DNA of 64,000 nt from Hymenobacter cavernae (GTDB lineage Bacteria > Bacteroidota > Bacteroidia > Cytophagales > Hymenobacteraceae): NCBI RefSeq assembly GCF_014641455.1, contig NZ_BMHT01000002.1, forward strand, positions 1 through 64,000, in the 5' to 3' direction. The notes below the pieces were generated by a model. That model was not told the origin of the DNA, made no database searches, and saw only the letters and a list, made by a program, of their open reading frames with translations. Position numbers and translations under genes: made by a program. Shown one piece after another: positions 16,445 to 24,247 of the stretch. Numbering within the stretch: the first letter of the stretch is position 1; the number at the start of each line of letters is the position of its first letter.

Positions 16445-17851
16445 TTACATATGAATCGCGCGGTTCTCGGTAGCGGCCAAGCAGGCTTCCTTCACGGCTT
16501 CGGCGTAGGTTGGGTGCGCGTGGCTCATGCGGGCTACGTCCTCGGCGGAAGCGCGGAACTCCATAGCGGTTACGCCTTCGGCAATCAGGTCGGCGATGCG
16601 CGGACCGATCATGTGCATACCTAGGATTTCGTCGGTCTGCTTGTCGGCCAGCACCTTCACGAAGCCGTCGAGGTCCATAGAAGCGCGGGCGCGGCCCGAG
16701 GCACGGAACGGGAACGAACCCACTTTGTAGGCGCGGCCGGTTTCCTTCAGCTGCTCTTCGGTGTAGCCGACGCCGGCCACTTCCGGCCAAGTGTACACCA
16801 CACCGGGAATGAGCAGGTAGTTGATGTGCGGCTTCTGCCCCACGATGGTTTCGGCTACATACACGCCTTCTTCTTCGGCTTTGTGGGCGAGCATGGCACC
16901 GCGAATCACGTCGCCGATGGCGTAGATGCCGGGCACGCTGGTTTGCAGGTGCTCGTCGACCTTGATGCGGCCGCGCTCTTCCATCTGCACGCCGGCGGCT
17001 TCCAGGTTGAGGCCTTGGGTGTAAGGCACGCGGCCTACGGCCACGAGGCAGTAGTCGCCCTCAAACTTCACTTCCTCACCTTTCGGATTGGTAGCGGTTA
17101 CCGTCACGGTGTCGCCCTCACGGGTGGCGCCAGTCACTTTATGGCTCAGGAAGAACTCGATGCCGATCTTACCTAGGATGCGCTTCAGCTCTTTGCCGAG
17201 GGCACGGTCCATGGTCGGGATAAGCGAATCCATGAACTCGATGATGGATACCTTGGCACCCAGGCGAGCGTACACGGAAGCCATTTCCAGCCCGATAACT
17301 CCGCCACCAATCACGATCATGTGCTTGGGCACTTCACGGATGTTCAGGGCCTCGGTGCTGGTGATAATACGTTGCTTGTCTTGCTGAATGAAGGGCAGCA
17401 CCGTGGGCTTGGAGCCCGTGGCGATGATGACGTTTTTGGTCTCGATCTGCTGCTCTTCGCCGCCGTTGGTCGGCGTAATCTTGATGTGGTTCTTATCGAT
17501 GAACGAACCCACGCCTTGCAGCACGTCGATCTTGTTCTTCTTCATCAAGAACGCAATACCATCGACGTTCGCCTTCACCACCCCATTTTTGCGGTCGATG
17601 AGTTGGTTCATGTTGATCTGCAAGTCGCTCAGCTCAATGCCGTGCTCCTTGAAGGTCGTGTGGGCATTATGGTAGTGCTCCGTGCTATCGAGCAGCGCCT
17701 TGCTGGGAATGCAACCTACGTTCAGACAGGTACCCCCTAGGGTCGGGTACTTCTCGATGATAGCCGTTTTGAGGCCTAGCTGCGCGCAACGGATGGCGGC
17801 CACGTAGCCCCCAGGTCCGGAGCCGATGACGGTAACGTCGTATTGATTCAT
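16445..17851 (-). CDS. lpdA: Dihydrolipoyl dehydrogenase (E3)
   Basis: The FAD flavoenzyme reoxidises dihydrolipoamide with NAD+ in the 2-oxoacid dehydrogenase and glycine cleavage complexes. The 468-aa protein has the FAD-binding GSGPGGYVAAI, the redox disulphide Cys42-Cys47 in GGTCLNVGCIPSK, the NAD-binding IGGGVIGLEMASVY, the second FAD motif YAIGDVI, and the C-terminal His-Glu of HAHPTYAEAVKEA. All key residues are intact. The gene is separate from odhA/odhB (about 4.6 kb away) and close to a GGTGA repeat upstream, so it probably has its own promoter. Confidence 0.96.
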   Translation of the reverse strand: MNQYDVTVIGSGPGGYVAAIRCAQLGLKTAIIEKYPTLGGTCLNVGCIPSKALLDSTEHYHNAHTTFKEHGIELSDLQINMNQLIDRKNGVVKANVDGIAFLMKKNKIDVLQGVGSFIDKNHIKITPTNGGEEQQIETKNVIIATGSKPTVLPFIQQDKQRIITSTEALNIREVPKHMIVIGGGVIGLEMASVYARLGAKVSIIEFMDSLIPTMDRALGKELKRILGKIGIEFFLSHKVTGATREGDTVTVTATNPKGEEVKFEGDYCLVAVGRVPYTQGLNLEAAGVQMEERGRIKVDEHLQTSVPGIYAIGDVIRGAMLAHKAEEEGVYVAETIVGQKPHINYLLIPGVVYTWPEVAGVGYTEEQLKETGRAYKVGSFPFRASGRARASMDLDGFVKVLADKQTDEILGMHMIGPRIADLIAEGVTAMEFRASAEDVARMSHAHPTYAEAVKEACLAATENRAIHM

Positions 17852-17896
17852 GATAAAAAGAATTCGGTGAGCATCATTGGGGCTAAAGTTACGAAC

Positions 17897-17927
17897 GGTG
17901 AAATAGTGAGATGGTGAAATCGTGAGT
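17897..17927. repeat. GGTGA(A/G)AT direct-repeat array upstream of lpdA
   Basis: Four imperfect units of the form GTGAAAT/GTGAGAT follow one another, the same units that build the inverted repeats at 3611 and 48770. No complementary arm is obvious here. The rest of 17852-18029 shows no gene. Confidence 0.55.
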
Positions 17928-18029
17928 TTTCTGCTCCGACTACGCCAAACAGCACGCTAAGCCCTTCTTTTTATAACAAAGCGGCGCAGGAAAAGGCGCA
18001 TCAGGATCAAAAAAGCATCAACGCCCATT

Positions 18030-18150
18030 GTAGGAACGCGACACGGCGCGTTCGGCATCCGACTTGTTTGCGTTGATTACACGTCGGAGCCTAGGTTTTA
18101 TCCTTTCCAAGAAGTCGTGCAACGCCGAACGCGCCGTGGCGCGTTCCTAC
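18030..18150. repeat. 121-bp palindromic element, copy 1
   Basis: Inverted ends 18030-18056 and 18124-18150 (27 bp, starting GTAGGAACGCG) match with one mismatch and enclose a 67-nt core. A second element of exactly 121 bp with the same ends and a different 67-nt core lies at 43171-43291. The right end supplies the stop codon of the neighbouring minus-strand peptidase gene. It fits a MITE- or REP-like repeat. Confidence 0.85.
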
Positions 18151-19796
18151 AGCGCAGCCACTTTGATGTAATAATCAAAGGTATCTACCTCCAGGTTTTC
18201 CTTCGTGACTTTCGGTAGGGCCAGCGGCTGCCACTCCGTAGTCGGCGTGATGAAGCGGTACGTGCCGCCCTTGGTGCGCACCTGCACGGGCATGTTGAAG
18301 CCTTTTACGTCGGCGGCCCAACGACACTCGGCTTTGTCCTTCTGGAAGCGAACTTCGAGCGTGGGCAGCGTAGTGTAGCGCAGATACTGGTCGAAAACCT
18401 TGGTCAGGTCCTTGCCGCTTTGCTGGTTGACGTAGCCGACGATCTGCTCCGTCGTGACGGTCTGGTGATAGAAGGTCTTACCTAGGCCCCGCAGAACCTG
18501 GCGCCACTTTTCGTCGTCGTTGACGATGGTCCGGATCATGTTCAGCAGCACCGAGCCTTTGTCGTACATGTCGCTGGAACCCTCCTGGTTCACATTGTAC
18601 GGCCCGATGATAGGCTTGTCGTTCTGGATGTTTTTGCGCTGCCCGTAGATGTACTCCTGCCCGGCTTTCTTGCCAAAGAGGCTTTCCACAAACAGCGCTT
18701 CCGAGTACGTAGTAAAGCCCTCGTGCACCCACATGTCGGCTATGTCCTTGCTGGTGATGTTGTTGCCAAACCACTCGTGCCCACTTTCGTGGATGATAAT
18801 GAAGTCCCACTTCTCGCCCCAGCCCGTGCCGGAGCGGTCATGACCTAGGTAACCGTTTTGGTAGTGGTTGCCGTAGGCGACGGCGCTTTGGTGCTCCATA
18901 CCTAGGTGCGGCGCATCCACCAGCTTGTAGCCGTCTTCATAAAACGGATACGGCCCAAACCAGTGCTCCATCGACTTGAGCATGGGTTTCACGTTGGCGC
19001 CGAATTGCTTTTTGGCTTTCTCTACGTTCTCCGGCAGCACCCAATAGTCGAGCGTCAGCTTGCCTTTCTCACCGTCGTAGATGTCGCTGAAGTGCTGGTA
19101 GTCGCCCACGTTCAAGGCCACGTCGTAGTTGTTGATGGGGTTGCGCACGGCCCAATCGAAGCGAGTGGAGCCATCGGGCAGCACAGTAGTTTTGCGCAGC
19201 CGCCCATTTGACACGTCCTTCAACCCTTTCGGCACGGTGATGCTGATGAGCATGCTGTCGACCTCGTCGCTCTGGTGGTCTTTGGTGGGCCACCACACGC
19301 TGGCACCCAGACCCTGGCAGGCGGTAGCCACCCACGGTTTGCCCTGCGTATCCTGCGTGAACACAAACCCGCCATCCCAGGGCGCTTTCTTGGCAACGAT
19401 GGGCTTGCCAGCATACTGCACTGTGAACTCATCCTTCGCCCCCTTGCGAATCGGCTGCGGGAACGTGACAAATACAGCATTGTACTCCCGCGTGAACGGT
19501 ACCGGCTGCCCCTTGTACAGCACCTTCTCCACGGTCAGGTTAGCGAACAGATCGAATTGCAGCCGCGTGAAGTCCTGCGTGGCCGTGAAACGAAACAGAT
19601 TGGAACCCGCAATCGACTGCTGCTCAATGTCTAGCTTCACATCAAGGTGGTAGTAGTTGATGTCGTAGCAGGTACGCAGCGGTGTCAGGTTGCCGCGGAG
19701 TGAGTCGGCGCGAGTAGTGGTGGGTTTGGTGGGTTGGGCTTTGCTCAGCACAGGTAGCAAGAGCAGCGAAGCATAACACAAAAATGCGCGGAGCAT
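18147..19796 (-). CDS. M1-family metallo-aminopeptidase, exported
   Basis: A gluzincin aminopeptidase of 549 aa. A signal peptide (MLRAFLCYASLLLLPVLSKA) precedes the N-terminal beta domain and the catalytic domain. The zinc site HESGH (336-340) with the third ligand Glu359 in WVHEGFTTYSE is intact, and the substrate-binding motif reads GMEHQ (299-303) rather than the usual GMEN. The protein lacks the long C-terminal helical domain of PepN-type enzymes. It probably trims peptides in the periplasm. Its stop codon overlaps the inverted end of the 121-bp repeat. Confidence 0.93.
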   Translation of the reverse strand: MLRAFLCYASLLLLPVLSKAQPTKPTTTRADSLRGNLTPLRTCYDINYYHLDVKLDIEQQSIAGSNLFRFTATQDFTRLQFDLFANLTVEKVLYKGQPVPFTREYNAVFVTFPQPIRKGAKDEFTVQYAGKPIVAKKAPWDGGFVFTQDTQGKPWVATACQGLGASVWWPTKDHQSDEVDSMLISITVPKGLKDVSNGRLRKTTVLPDGSTRFDWAVRNPINNYDVALNVGDYQHFSDIYDGEKGKLTLDYWVLPENVEKAKKQFGANVKPMLKSMEHWFGPYPFYEDGYKLVDAPHLGMEHQSAVAYGNHYQNGYLGHDRSGTGWGEKWDFIIIHESGHEWFGNNITSKDIADMWVHEGFTTYSEALFVESLFGKKAGQEYIYGQRKNIQNDKPIIGPYNVNQEGSSDMYDKGSVLLNMIRTIVNDDEKWRQVLRGLGKTFYHQTVTTEQIVGYVNQQSGKDLTKVFDQYLRYTTLPTLEVRFQKDKAECRWAADVKGFNMPVQVRTKGGTYRFITPTTEWQPLALPKVTKENLEVDTFDYYIKVAAL

Positions 19797-20029
19797 ATAC
19801 GAAAGCTAGGTGGCGGTGGGAAAAGGTACTGCTTTTTACCAGACCGCATGTCTGCATCTAGGTTGCATTGTGGCTGGCTAAAAAGACGATAGAACCGTCA
19901 GCCAAAGCACCTGGCTTGTTTGCCCAGTGGCAACCCTGACGATGGATTATTAGCATTGCATGCGCGATGTCTAATTCGCCCCGCTACATGTCATTCCTTG
20001 TTTGACTATTTTCCCGTTTCTGCTCCCGT

Positions 20030-21004
20030 ATGCCTGATACCTCAACCCCGCCACCTTCCAAAGCAGCGCTCCTGCTGGCCTTCGCGCTGGTTTATATTAT
20101 TTGGGGATCTACTTACCTAGGTATCCGGTTCGCCATTGAGAGCATGCCGCCCTTGCTGATGGCGGGCACCCGCCACCTGCTTGCCGGGTTGCTGCTCTAC
20201 GGTTTTATGTGGTGGCGCGGTGATACTCCGGCGCCAACTGCAAGCAATTGGCTAACAGCGCTTATCATTGGCGTTTGCCTGCTTGCTTTTGGAAATGGCG
20301 GCGTGACGCTCGGCGAGCAATACCTGCCCTCAAGCTTAGCCGCTTTGCTGGTCGCAACCGTGCCGATGTTTCTGGCGCTACTTGGTTGGCTGAGTGGCGT
20401 ATCGGCCCGCCCGACGCTGTGGGTTAGCCTAGGTTTGAGCCTAGGTCTGGCGGGCGTCTACCTGCTGGCCAGCACGCCTGGTACCAGTCATGTATCGCTG
20501 CCGGGGCACAAAGCCATGGGCGTCGGGTGCGTGCTGACGGCCGCGGTGCTGTGGTCTGTTGGCTCGCTCTACTCGAAGCGGAAGCAAGCATCGGCTTCGC
20601 CCTTCGTGGCCGGTGGTATGCAGATGATCTGCGGCGGGCTGGTGATGCTCGTAGCCGGTTTCCTGCACGGGGAAGCCACTGGCTTCACGCTTGCCAACGT
20701 TACCGCCAAGTCGTGGCTGGCTTTCGGATACCTCGTTTTGTTCGGTTCTTTGCTGGCTTTCACCGCCTACATTTGGCTGCTGCGGGCCGTGGAGCCTGCC
20801 TTGGCAGGCACGTATGCTTTCGTGAACCCGGTAGTAGCCGTGGTGCTCGGCTGGGCCTTCGCCGATGAAGTATTGAACGTACAGATGCTCGGCGGTGCTA
20901 CCCTGATTGTGGCCGCCGTGGGGCTCGTGGTATTAGGTGGCCGGGCAAAAATACGGGCAACTGAATCAAAGCCGAGCTCTTCGCCCTTGAAGGCAGAAGT
21001 GTAG
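20030..21004 (+). CDS. EamA/DMT-family exporter (YedA-like)
   Basis: A 324-aa inner-membrane protein with ten hydrophobic segments arranged as two EamA repeats (about 12-145 and 160-300). The first repeat opens with ALVYIIWGSTYLGIRFAIE and contains FGNGGVTLGEQYLPSSLAALL, and the second has VLWSVGSLYSKR and AYTYAF-type VEPALAGTYAFVNPVVAV, all typical of the YedA/RhaT side of the drug/metabolite transporter superfamily. The substrate (amino acid or metabolite efflux) cannot be told. The 19797-20029 spacer upstream carries no recognisable signal. It converges with proC. Confidence 0.9.
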   Translation: MPDTSTPPPSKAALLLAFALVYIIWGSTYLGIRFAIESMPPLLMAGTRHLLAGLLLYGFMWWRGDTPAPTASNWLTALIIGVCLLAFGNGGVTLGEQYLPSSLAALLVATVPMFLALLGWLSGVSARPTLWVSLGLSLGLAGVYLLASTPGTSHVSLPGHKAMGVGCVLTAAVLWSVGSLYSKRKQASASPFVAGGMQMICGGLVMLVAGFLHGEATGFTLANVTAKSWLAFGYLVLFGSLLAFTAYIWLLRAVEPALAGTYAFVNPVVAVVLGWAFADEVLNVQMLGGATLIVAAVGLVVLGGRAKIRATESKPSSSPLKAEV

Positions 21005-21033
21005 CCTAACTTCACTCCTGCCTTACATAGAAC

Positions 21034-21852
21034 CTAGCCTTCTTTGTACAACGTGCCGGCTTTCTCCGCCGACAGCTTGATACCTTTGATCATGGCCGAA
21101 CTGAAGCCATTGTGCTCCATTTCGTTGAGGCCTGCAATGGTGCAGCCTTTTGGCGAAGTCACTTTATCGATTTCCTGCTCCGGGTGCGAAGCTAGCTGCA
21201 ACAGCAAGTCAGCGGCGCCTTTAGCGGTTTGGGCGGCCATCTTCAGCGCATCGTGGGCGTGAAAACCAATTTCGGTGCCGCCCTGCGAGGCCGCCCGAAT
21301 AGAACGCAGAAAGAACGCAATACCGCAAGCGCACAGCGCCGTAGCCGAAGTCATCAGTTCCTCATTAATGCGGATGGTGCTTCCAACGGTATTGAAAAGC
21401 CCTTCCACCAAGGTCATCTGCTCCTCGGAAGCGCAGTCACTAGCCACGCACGTCATCGATTGCCCGATGCTGATAGCTGTGTTAGGCATGGCACGCACCA
21501 CCGGCACCGCCACTCCTACTTCCTGCCGGATGTCCTGGCAGCTCACCCCTGATATAACGGAGATAATCAAGTGCTTATCTGGGTTGATGCTAGCTTTGAT
21601 GCCATCGAGCACCTTATTAAGCTGCTGCGGCAACACAGCCAACACAATAATATCGGCTTGCTCAACGGCAGCTAGGTTGTCGCTGCTGGTTGCGTAGCCA
21701 TCCTGTGCCAGCGGCGCCAGCGCAGCGCTGTTGCGCCGGGTAAGGGTAATCTGAGCAGGGTCAAAAATTTCGGCTTTTACCAGCCCTTTGGCTAAAGCAA
21801 TACCAATGTTACCACTGCCAAGGATAGCAATTTGGGTCGTAGAGTTCCGCAT
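21034..21852 (-). CDS. proC: Pyrroline-5-carboxylate reductase
   Basis: The enzyme reduces 1-pyrroline-5-carboxylate to L-proline with NAD(P)H, the last step of proline synthesis. The protein (272 aa from Met 21852) starts with a Rossmann fold (IAILGSGNIGIALAKGLV) and has the P5CR motifs VLAVLPQQLNKVL, VVRAMPNTAISIGQSMT and, near the C-terminus, TSPKGCTIAGLNEMEHNGF, the family signature region. A Met four residues upstream is less likely as start. It is a single gene convergent with the EamA exporter. Confidence 0.93.
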   Translation of the reverse strand: MRNSTTQIAILGSGNIGIALAKGLVKAEIFDPAQITLTRRNSAALAPLAQDGYATSSDNLAAVEQADIIVLAVLPQQLNKVLDGIKASINPDKHLIISVISGVSCQDIRQEVGVAVPVVRAMPNTAISIGQSMTCVASDCASEEQMTLVEGLFNTVGSTIRINEELMTSATALCACGIAFFLRSIRAASQGGTEIGFHAHDALKMAAQTAKGAADLLLQLASHPEQEIDKVTSPKGCTIAGLNEMEHNGFSSAMIKGIKLSAEKAGTLYKEG

Positions 21853-21937
21853 GGAAAAGATCATATTAGTTTGTAGGTCTTTACACGTCTCAGTAGTACA
21901 GATGCCCAGTCATATAGCAAGAGCTGAAGTAAAGCTG

Positions 21938-22435
21938 CTACAGATAGGGCGCAAATAGACGCCCGCTAGGTTTATTTGGCAGCAATCCTACGCGTTGTAG
22001 TTGTTCAATATGATGCTGTTGACAAACACCACTGAATTTTACCGCCTGACTCAAGCAACCCTCTACGCGGCAAGGGTTCTCACTCTCCTCAAATATATTC
22101 TGATCAAAGTAGTTACGCATCATGACCGAGTAAATCATCCATGAGGCAGGTTGGGTATATTTCTCTTTATACCATTCTTCAAGCGTTATCTCAGGCACTT
22201 GAAAAGCATATTCTCTATTCTCAAAATTCCATTCTCGCCCAGTCTGCCAATATTGGCCACAACTTGAGCAACGCAGGAGTTTAAGTGCAAAACGCTCATC
22301 CTCAGCAAGGAGGATGAGCGTTTTGAGAATTGGTTTAGTCTTTCTTATGCGTGTCTCGATACTTTCCCGCTGCATGTCAATCGCTTGGAATGACGAGCAT
22401 TGGCATCCTTGACTACGAAAAAAAGGAAAGCGCAT
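21938..22435 (-). CDS. Hypothetical zinc-finger-like protein, coupled to odhB
   Basis: A 165-aa protein of unknown family. Two Cys clusters are visible: LRCSSCGQYW (CxxC) and CRVEGCLSQAVKFSGVCQQHH (C-x4-C plus C-x2-H), suggesting one or two zinc-binding knuckles. The ATG lies one base after the odhB stop codon on the same strand, so it could be translationally coupled. Its coding region contains a perfect 15-bp-arm hairpin with a T-run on the minus strand (22288-22325) that could stop most odhB transcripts. Composition is more AT-rich than odhB. Function unknown; a later start (for example Met of MQRESIETRI) is possible. Confidence 0.55.
   Translation of the reverse strand: MRFPFFRSQGCQCSSFQAIDMQRESIETRIRKTKPILKTLILLAEDERFALKLLRCSSCGQYWQTGREWNFENREYAFQVPEITLEEWYKEKYTQPASWMIYSVMMRNYFDQNIFEESENPCRVEGCLSQAVKFSGVCQQHHIEQLQRVGLLPNKPSGRLFAPYL
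22288..22325 (-). terminator. Terminator-like hairpin inside a coding region
   Basis: Arms 22288-22302 and 22311-22325 are perfectly complementary (CAAAACGCTCATCCT and its complement) around an 8-nt loop, with four T residues after the stem on either strand. On the minus strand it lies about 110-148 nt after the odhB stop, inside the frame of the downstream gene. It may terminate or attenuate odhAB transcripts. Confidence 0.6.
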
Positions 22436-22436
22436 A

Positions 22437-24125
22437 TTACACCCCTAGCAACAAACGCGTAGGATCTTCGAGAAGCTCCTTCACGCGCACCAGGAAGCTC
22501 ACCGATTCGCGACCGTCAATGATACGGTGGTCGTAGCTGAGCGCTAGGTACATCATGGGCCGAATCACCACTTGCCCGTTCACGGCAATCGGGCGCTGCA
22601 CAATGTTGTGCATACCTAGGATGGCCGACTGCGGCGCATTAATAATAGGCGTACTCATCATCGACCCGAAGATGCCACCGTTGGTAATGGTGAACGTTCC
22701 ACCGGTCATTTCTTCGATGGTCAGTTTGTTGTCGCGGGCTTTCATAGCGAGGCGCACCACTTCCTTCTCAATACCGTCGAAGGAAAGCTGCTCTGCGTTG
22801 CGAATAACCGGTACTACCAAGCCTTTGGGGGCAGAAACGGCAATGCTGATGTCGCAGAAGTCGTTGAACACGATGTCGCCACCATCAATTTGGGCGTTCA
22901 CCGAAGGAAACTCCTGCAAGGCCACGCAGCAAGCCTTCGTGAAGAAGGACATGAAACCTAGACCTATCTGGTGCTTCTCCTTGAACTTGTCCTTGAACTT
23001 GCTGCGCATCTCCATGATCGGCTGCATATCCACTTCGTTGAAAGTGGTCAGCATAGCGGTTTCATTCTTAACCGAAACCAAACGACGGGCAACAGTTTTG
23101 CGCAGGTTGCTCATCCGCTCGCGGCGCTGATTGCGGTTGCCACCAGCAGTAACCGGTGCGCTGGCAGCTGCTGGTGCAGCAGCCGGTGCCGGAGCCGCTG
23201 GCTGCGGAGCTGGAGCAGCAGGTCTAGGCTGAGCGTTCAGCGCATCTTCCTTGGTAATGCGTCCATCACGACCAGTGCCTTGTACGCTGTTGGCAGCTAC
23301 TCCTCTCTCTTCCAGAATTTTACCTGCGGCTGGCGAAGGAGTACCGGTAGCATAGCTTGTGGAAGCGGAGCTAGGTGCAGCGGGAGCCGCTGCCGCAGTG
23401 GGGGCGCTGGCAGGAGCAGCCGTTGGCGCAGCAGCCGGGGCAGCGGCTACACCGCTACCACCTTCGATGCGCGCTACTACGGTACCAATAGAAATCGTTT
23501 GGCCTTCCTCAACGGCGTGGCGCAGCGTACCGGCAGCTTCCGCAGGCAGTTCAAAGGTAGCCTTGTCGGATTCCAGCTCGGCAATTACTTCATCTTGTGC
23601 CACTTGTGCGCCGTCGGGTTTGAGCCACTTCGACACCGTAACTTCCGTGATAGACTCCCCTACTGGTGGGATCTTCATTTCCTTCGTTGCGCTGCCAGCC
23701 GGAGCACTCGCAGCGGCCGGAGCAACGGCCGTAGGCGTATCAGCGGAACCTGACTGCGAACCACCGTAGCCCGACTGATCACTGGCCATTGGGTTTTGCT
23801 CACCCTGGCTGATCGGGTCAGCGGCGGGCGTAGCAGGAGCAGCTGTTGGTTGTGCCGTACTATCAGAAGCGGCTTCGGCAGCCGGAGCAGTAGCTCCGCC
23901 GATTTCCGCAATGACGGTTCCAATGCTGATGGTTTCACCTTCCGCTACGCGGATTTGCAGCGTGCCATCTGCTTCGGCAGGCAACTCGAAGGTGGCTTTG
24001 TCTGACTCCAGTTCGGCAATGACTTCGTCACGCTTTACAGTTTCACCATCTTTCTTGAGCCATTTGGCAACGGTCACCTCAGTGATTGATTCGCCAACGG
24101 CGGGGATTTTAATTTCCAGACCCAT
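22437..24125 (-). CDS. odhB: 2-oxoglutarate dehydrogenase E2, dihydrolipoyl succinyltransferase
   Basis: The core of the 2-oxoglutarate dehydrogenase complex transfers the succinyl group from lipoamide to CoA. The 562-aa protein carries two lipoyl domains (lipoyl lysines Lys43 and Lys188, both in ESDKATFE) joined by Ala/Pro-rich linkers, a peripheral-subunit-binding domain ([21 protein letters not shown]), and a C-terminal catalytic domain ending with SYDHRIIDG (catalytic His and Asp). Classical E2o proteins have a single lipoyl domain, so the duplicated domain is notable. It lies directly downstream of odhA on the same strand, separated by 122 bp. Confidence 0.95.
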   Translation of the reverse strand: MGLEIKIPAVGESITEVTVAKWLKKDGETVKRDEVIAELESDKATFELPAEADGTLQIRVAEGETISIGTVIAEIGGATAPAAEAASDSTAQPTAAPATPAADPISQGEQNPMASDQSGYGGSQSGSADTPTAVAPAAASAPAGSATKEMKIPPVGESITEVTVSKWLKPDGAQVAQDEVIAELESDKATFELPAEAAGTLRHAVEEGQTISIGTVVARIEGGSGVAAAPAAAPTAAPASAPTAAAAPAAPSSASTSYATGTPSPAAGKILEERGVAANSVQGTGRDGRITKEDALNAQPRPAAPAPQPAAPAPAAAPAAASAPVTAGGNRNQRRERMSNLRKTVARRLVSVKNETAMLTTFNEVDMQPIMEMRSKFKDKFKEKHQIGLGFMSFFTKACCVALQEFPSVNAQIDGGDIVFNDFCDISIAVSAPKGLVVPVIRNAEQLSFDGIEKEVVRLAMKARDNKLTIEEMTGGTFTITNGGIFGSMMSTPIINAPQSAILGMHNIVQRPIAVNGQVVIRPMMYLALSYDHRIIDGRESVSFLVRVKELLEDPTRLLLGV

Positions 24126-24167
24126 AAGTGGGAGTAGGTTGAGAAGTTTCGGGAGTAAGGAGAGAGT

Positions 24168-24197
24168 TAGGTACGCGAACCTAGGTTTGCGTACCTA
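24168..24197. repeat. 30-bp palindrome centred on CCTAGG between odhA and odhB
   Basis: TAGGTACGCGAACC and its complement (one mismatch) abut around the CCTAGG core at 24180. It could form a small attenuator or be a protein-binding operator in the odhA-odhB spacer. It is also one of the enriched ACCTAGGT sites. Confidence 0.5.
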
Positions 24198-24247
24198 CCG
24201 CCTCTAACGCTGTTATCGAGAATGGTTGGGCGGTTACCAAACAGCTT

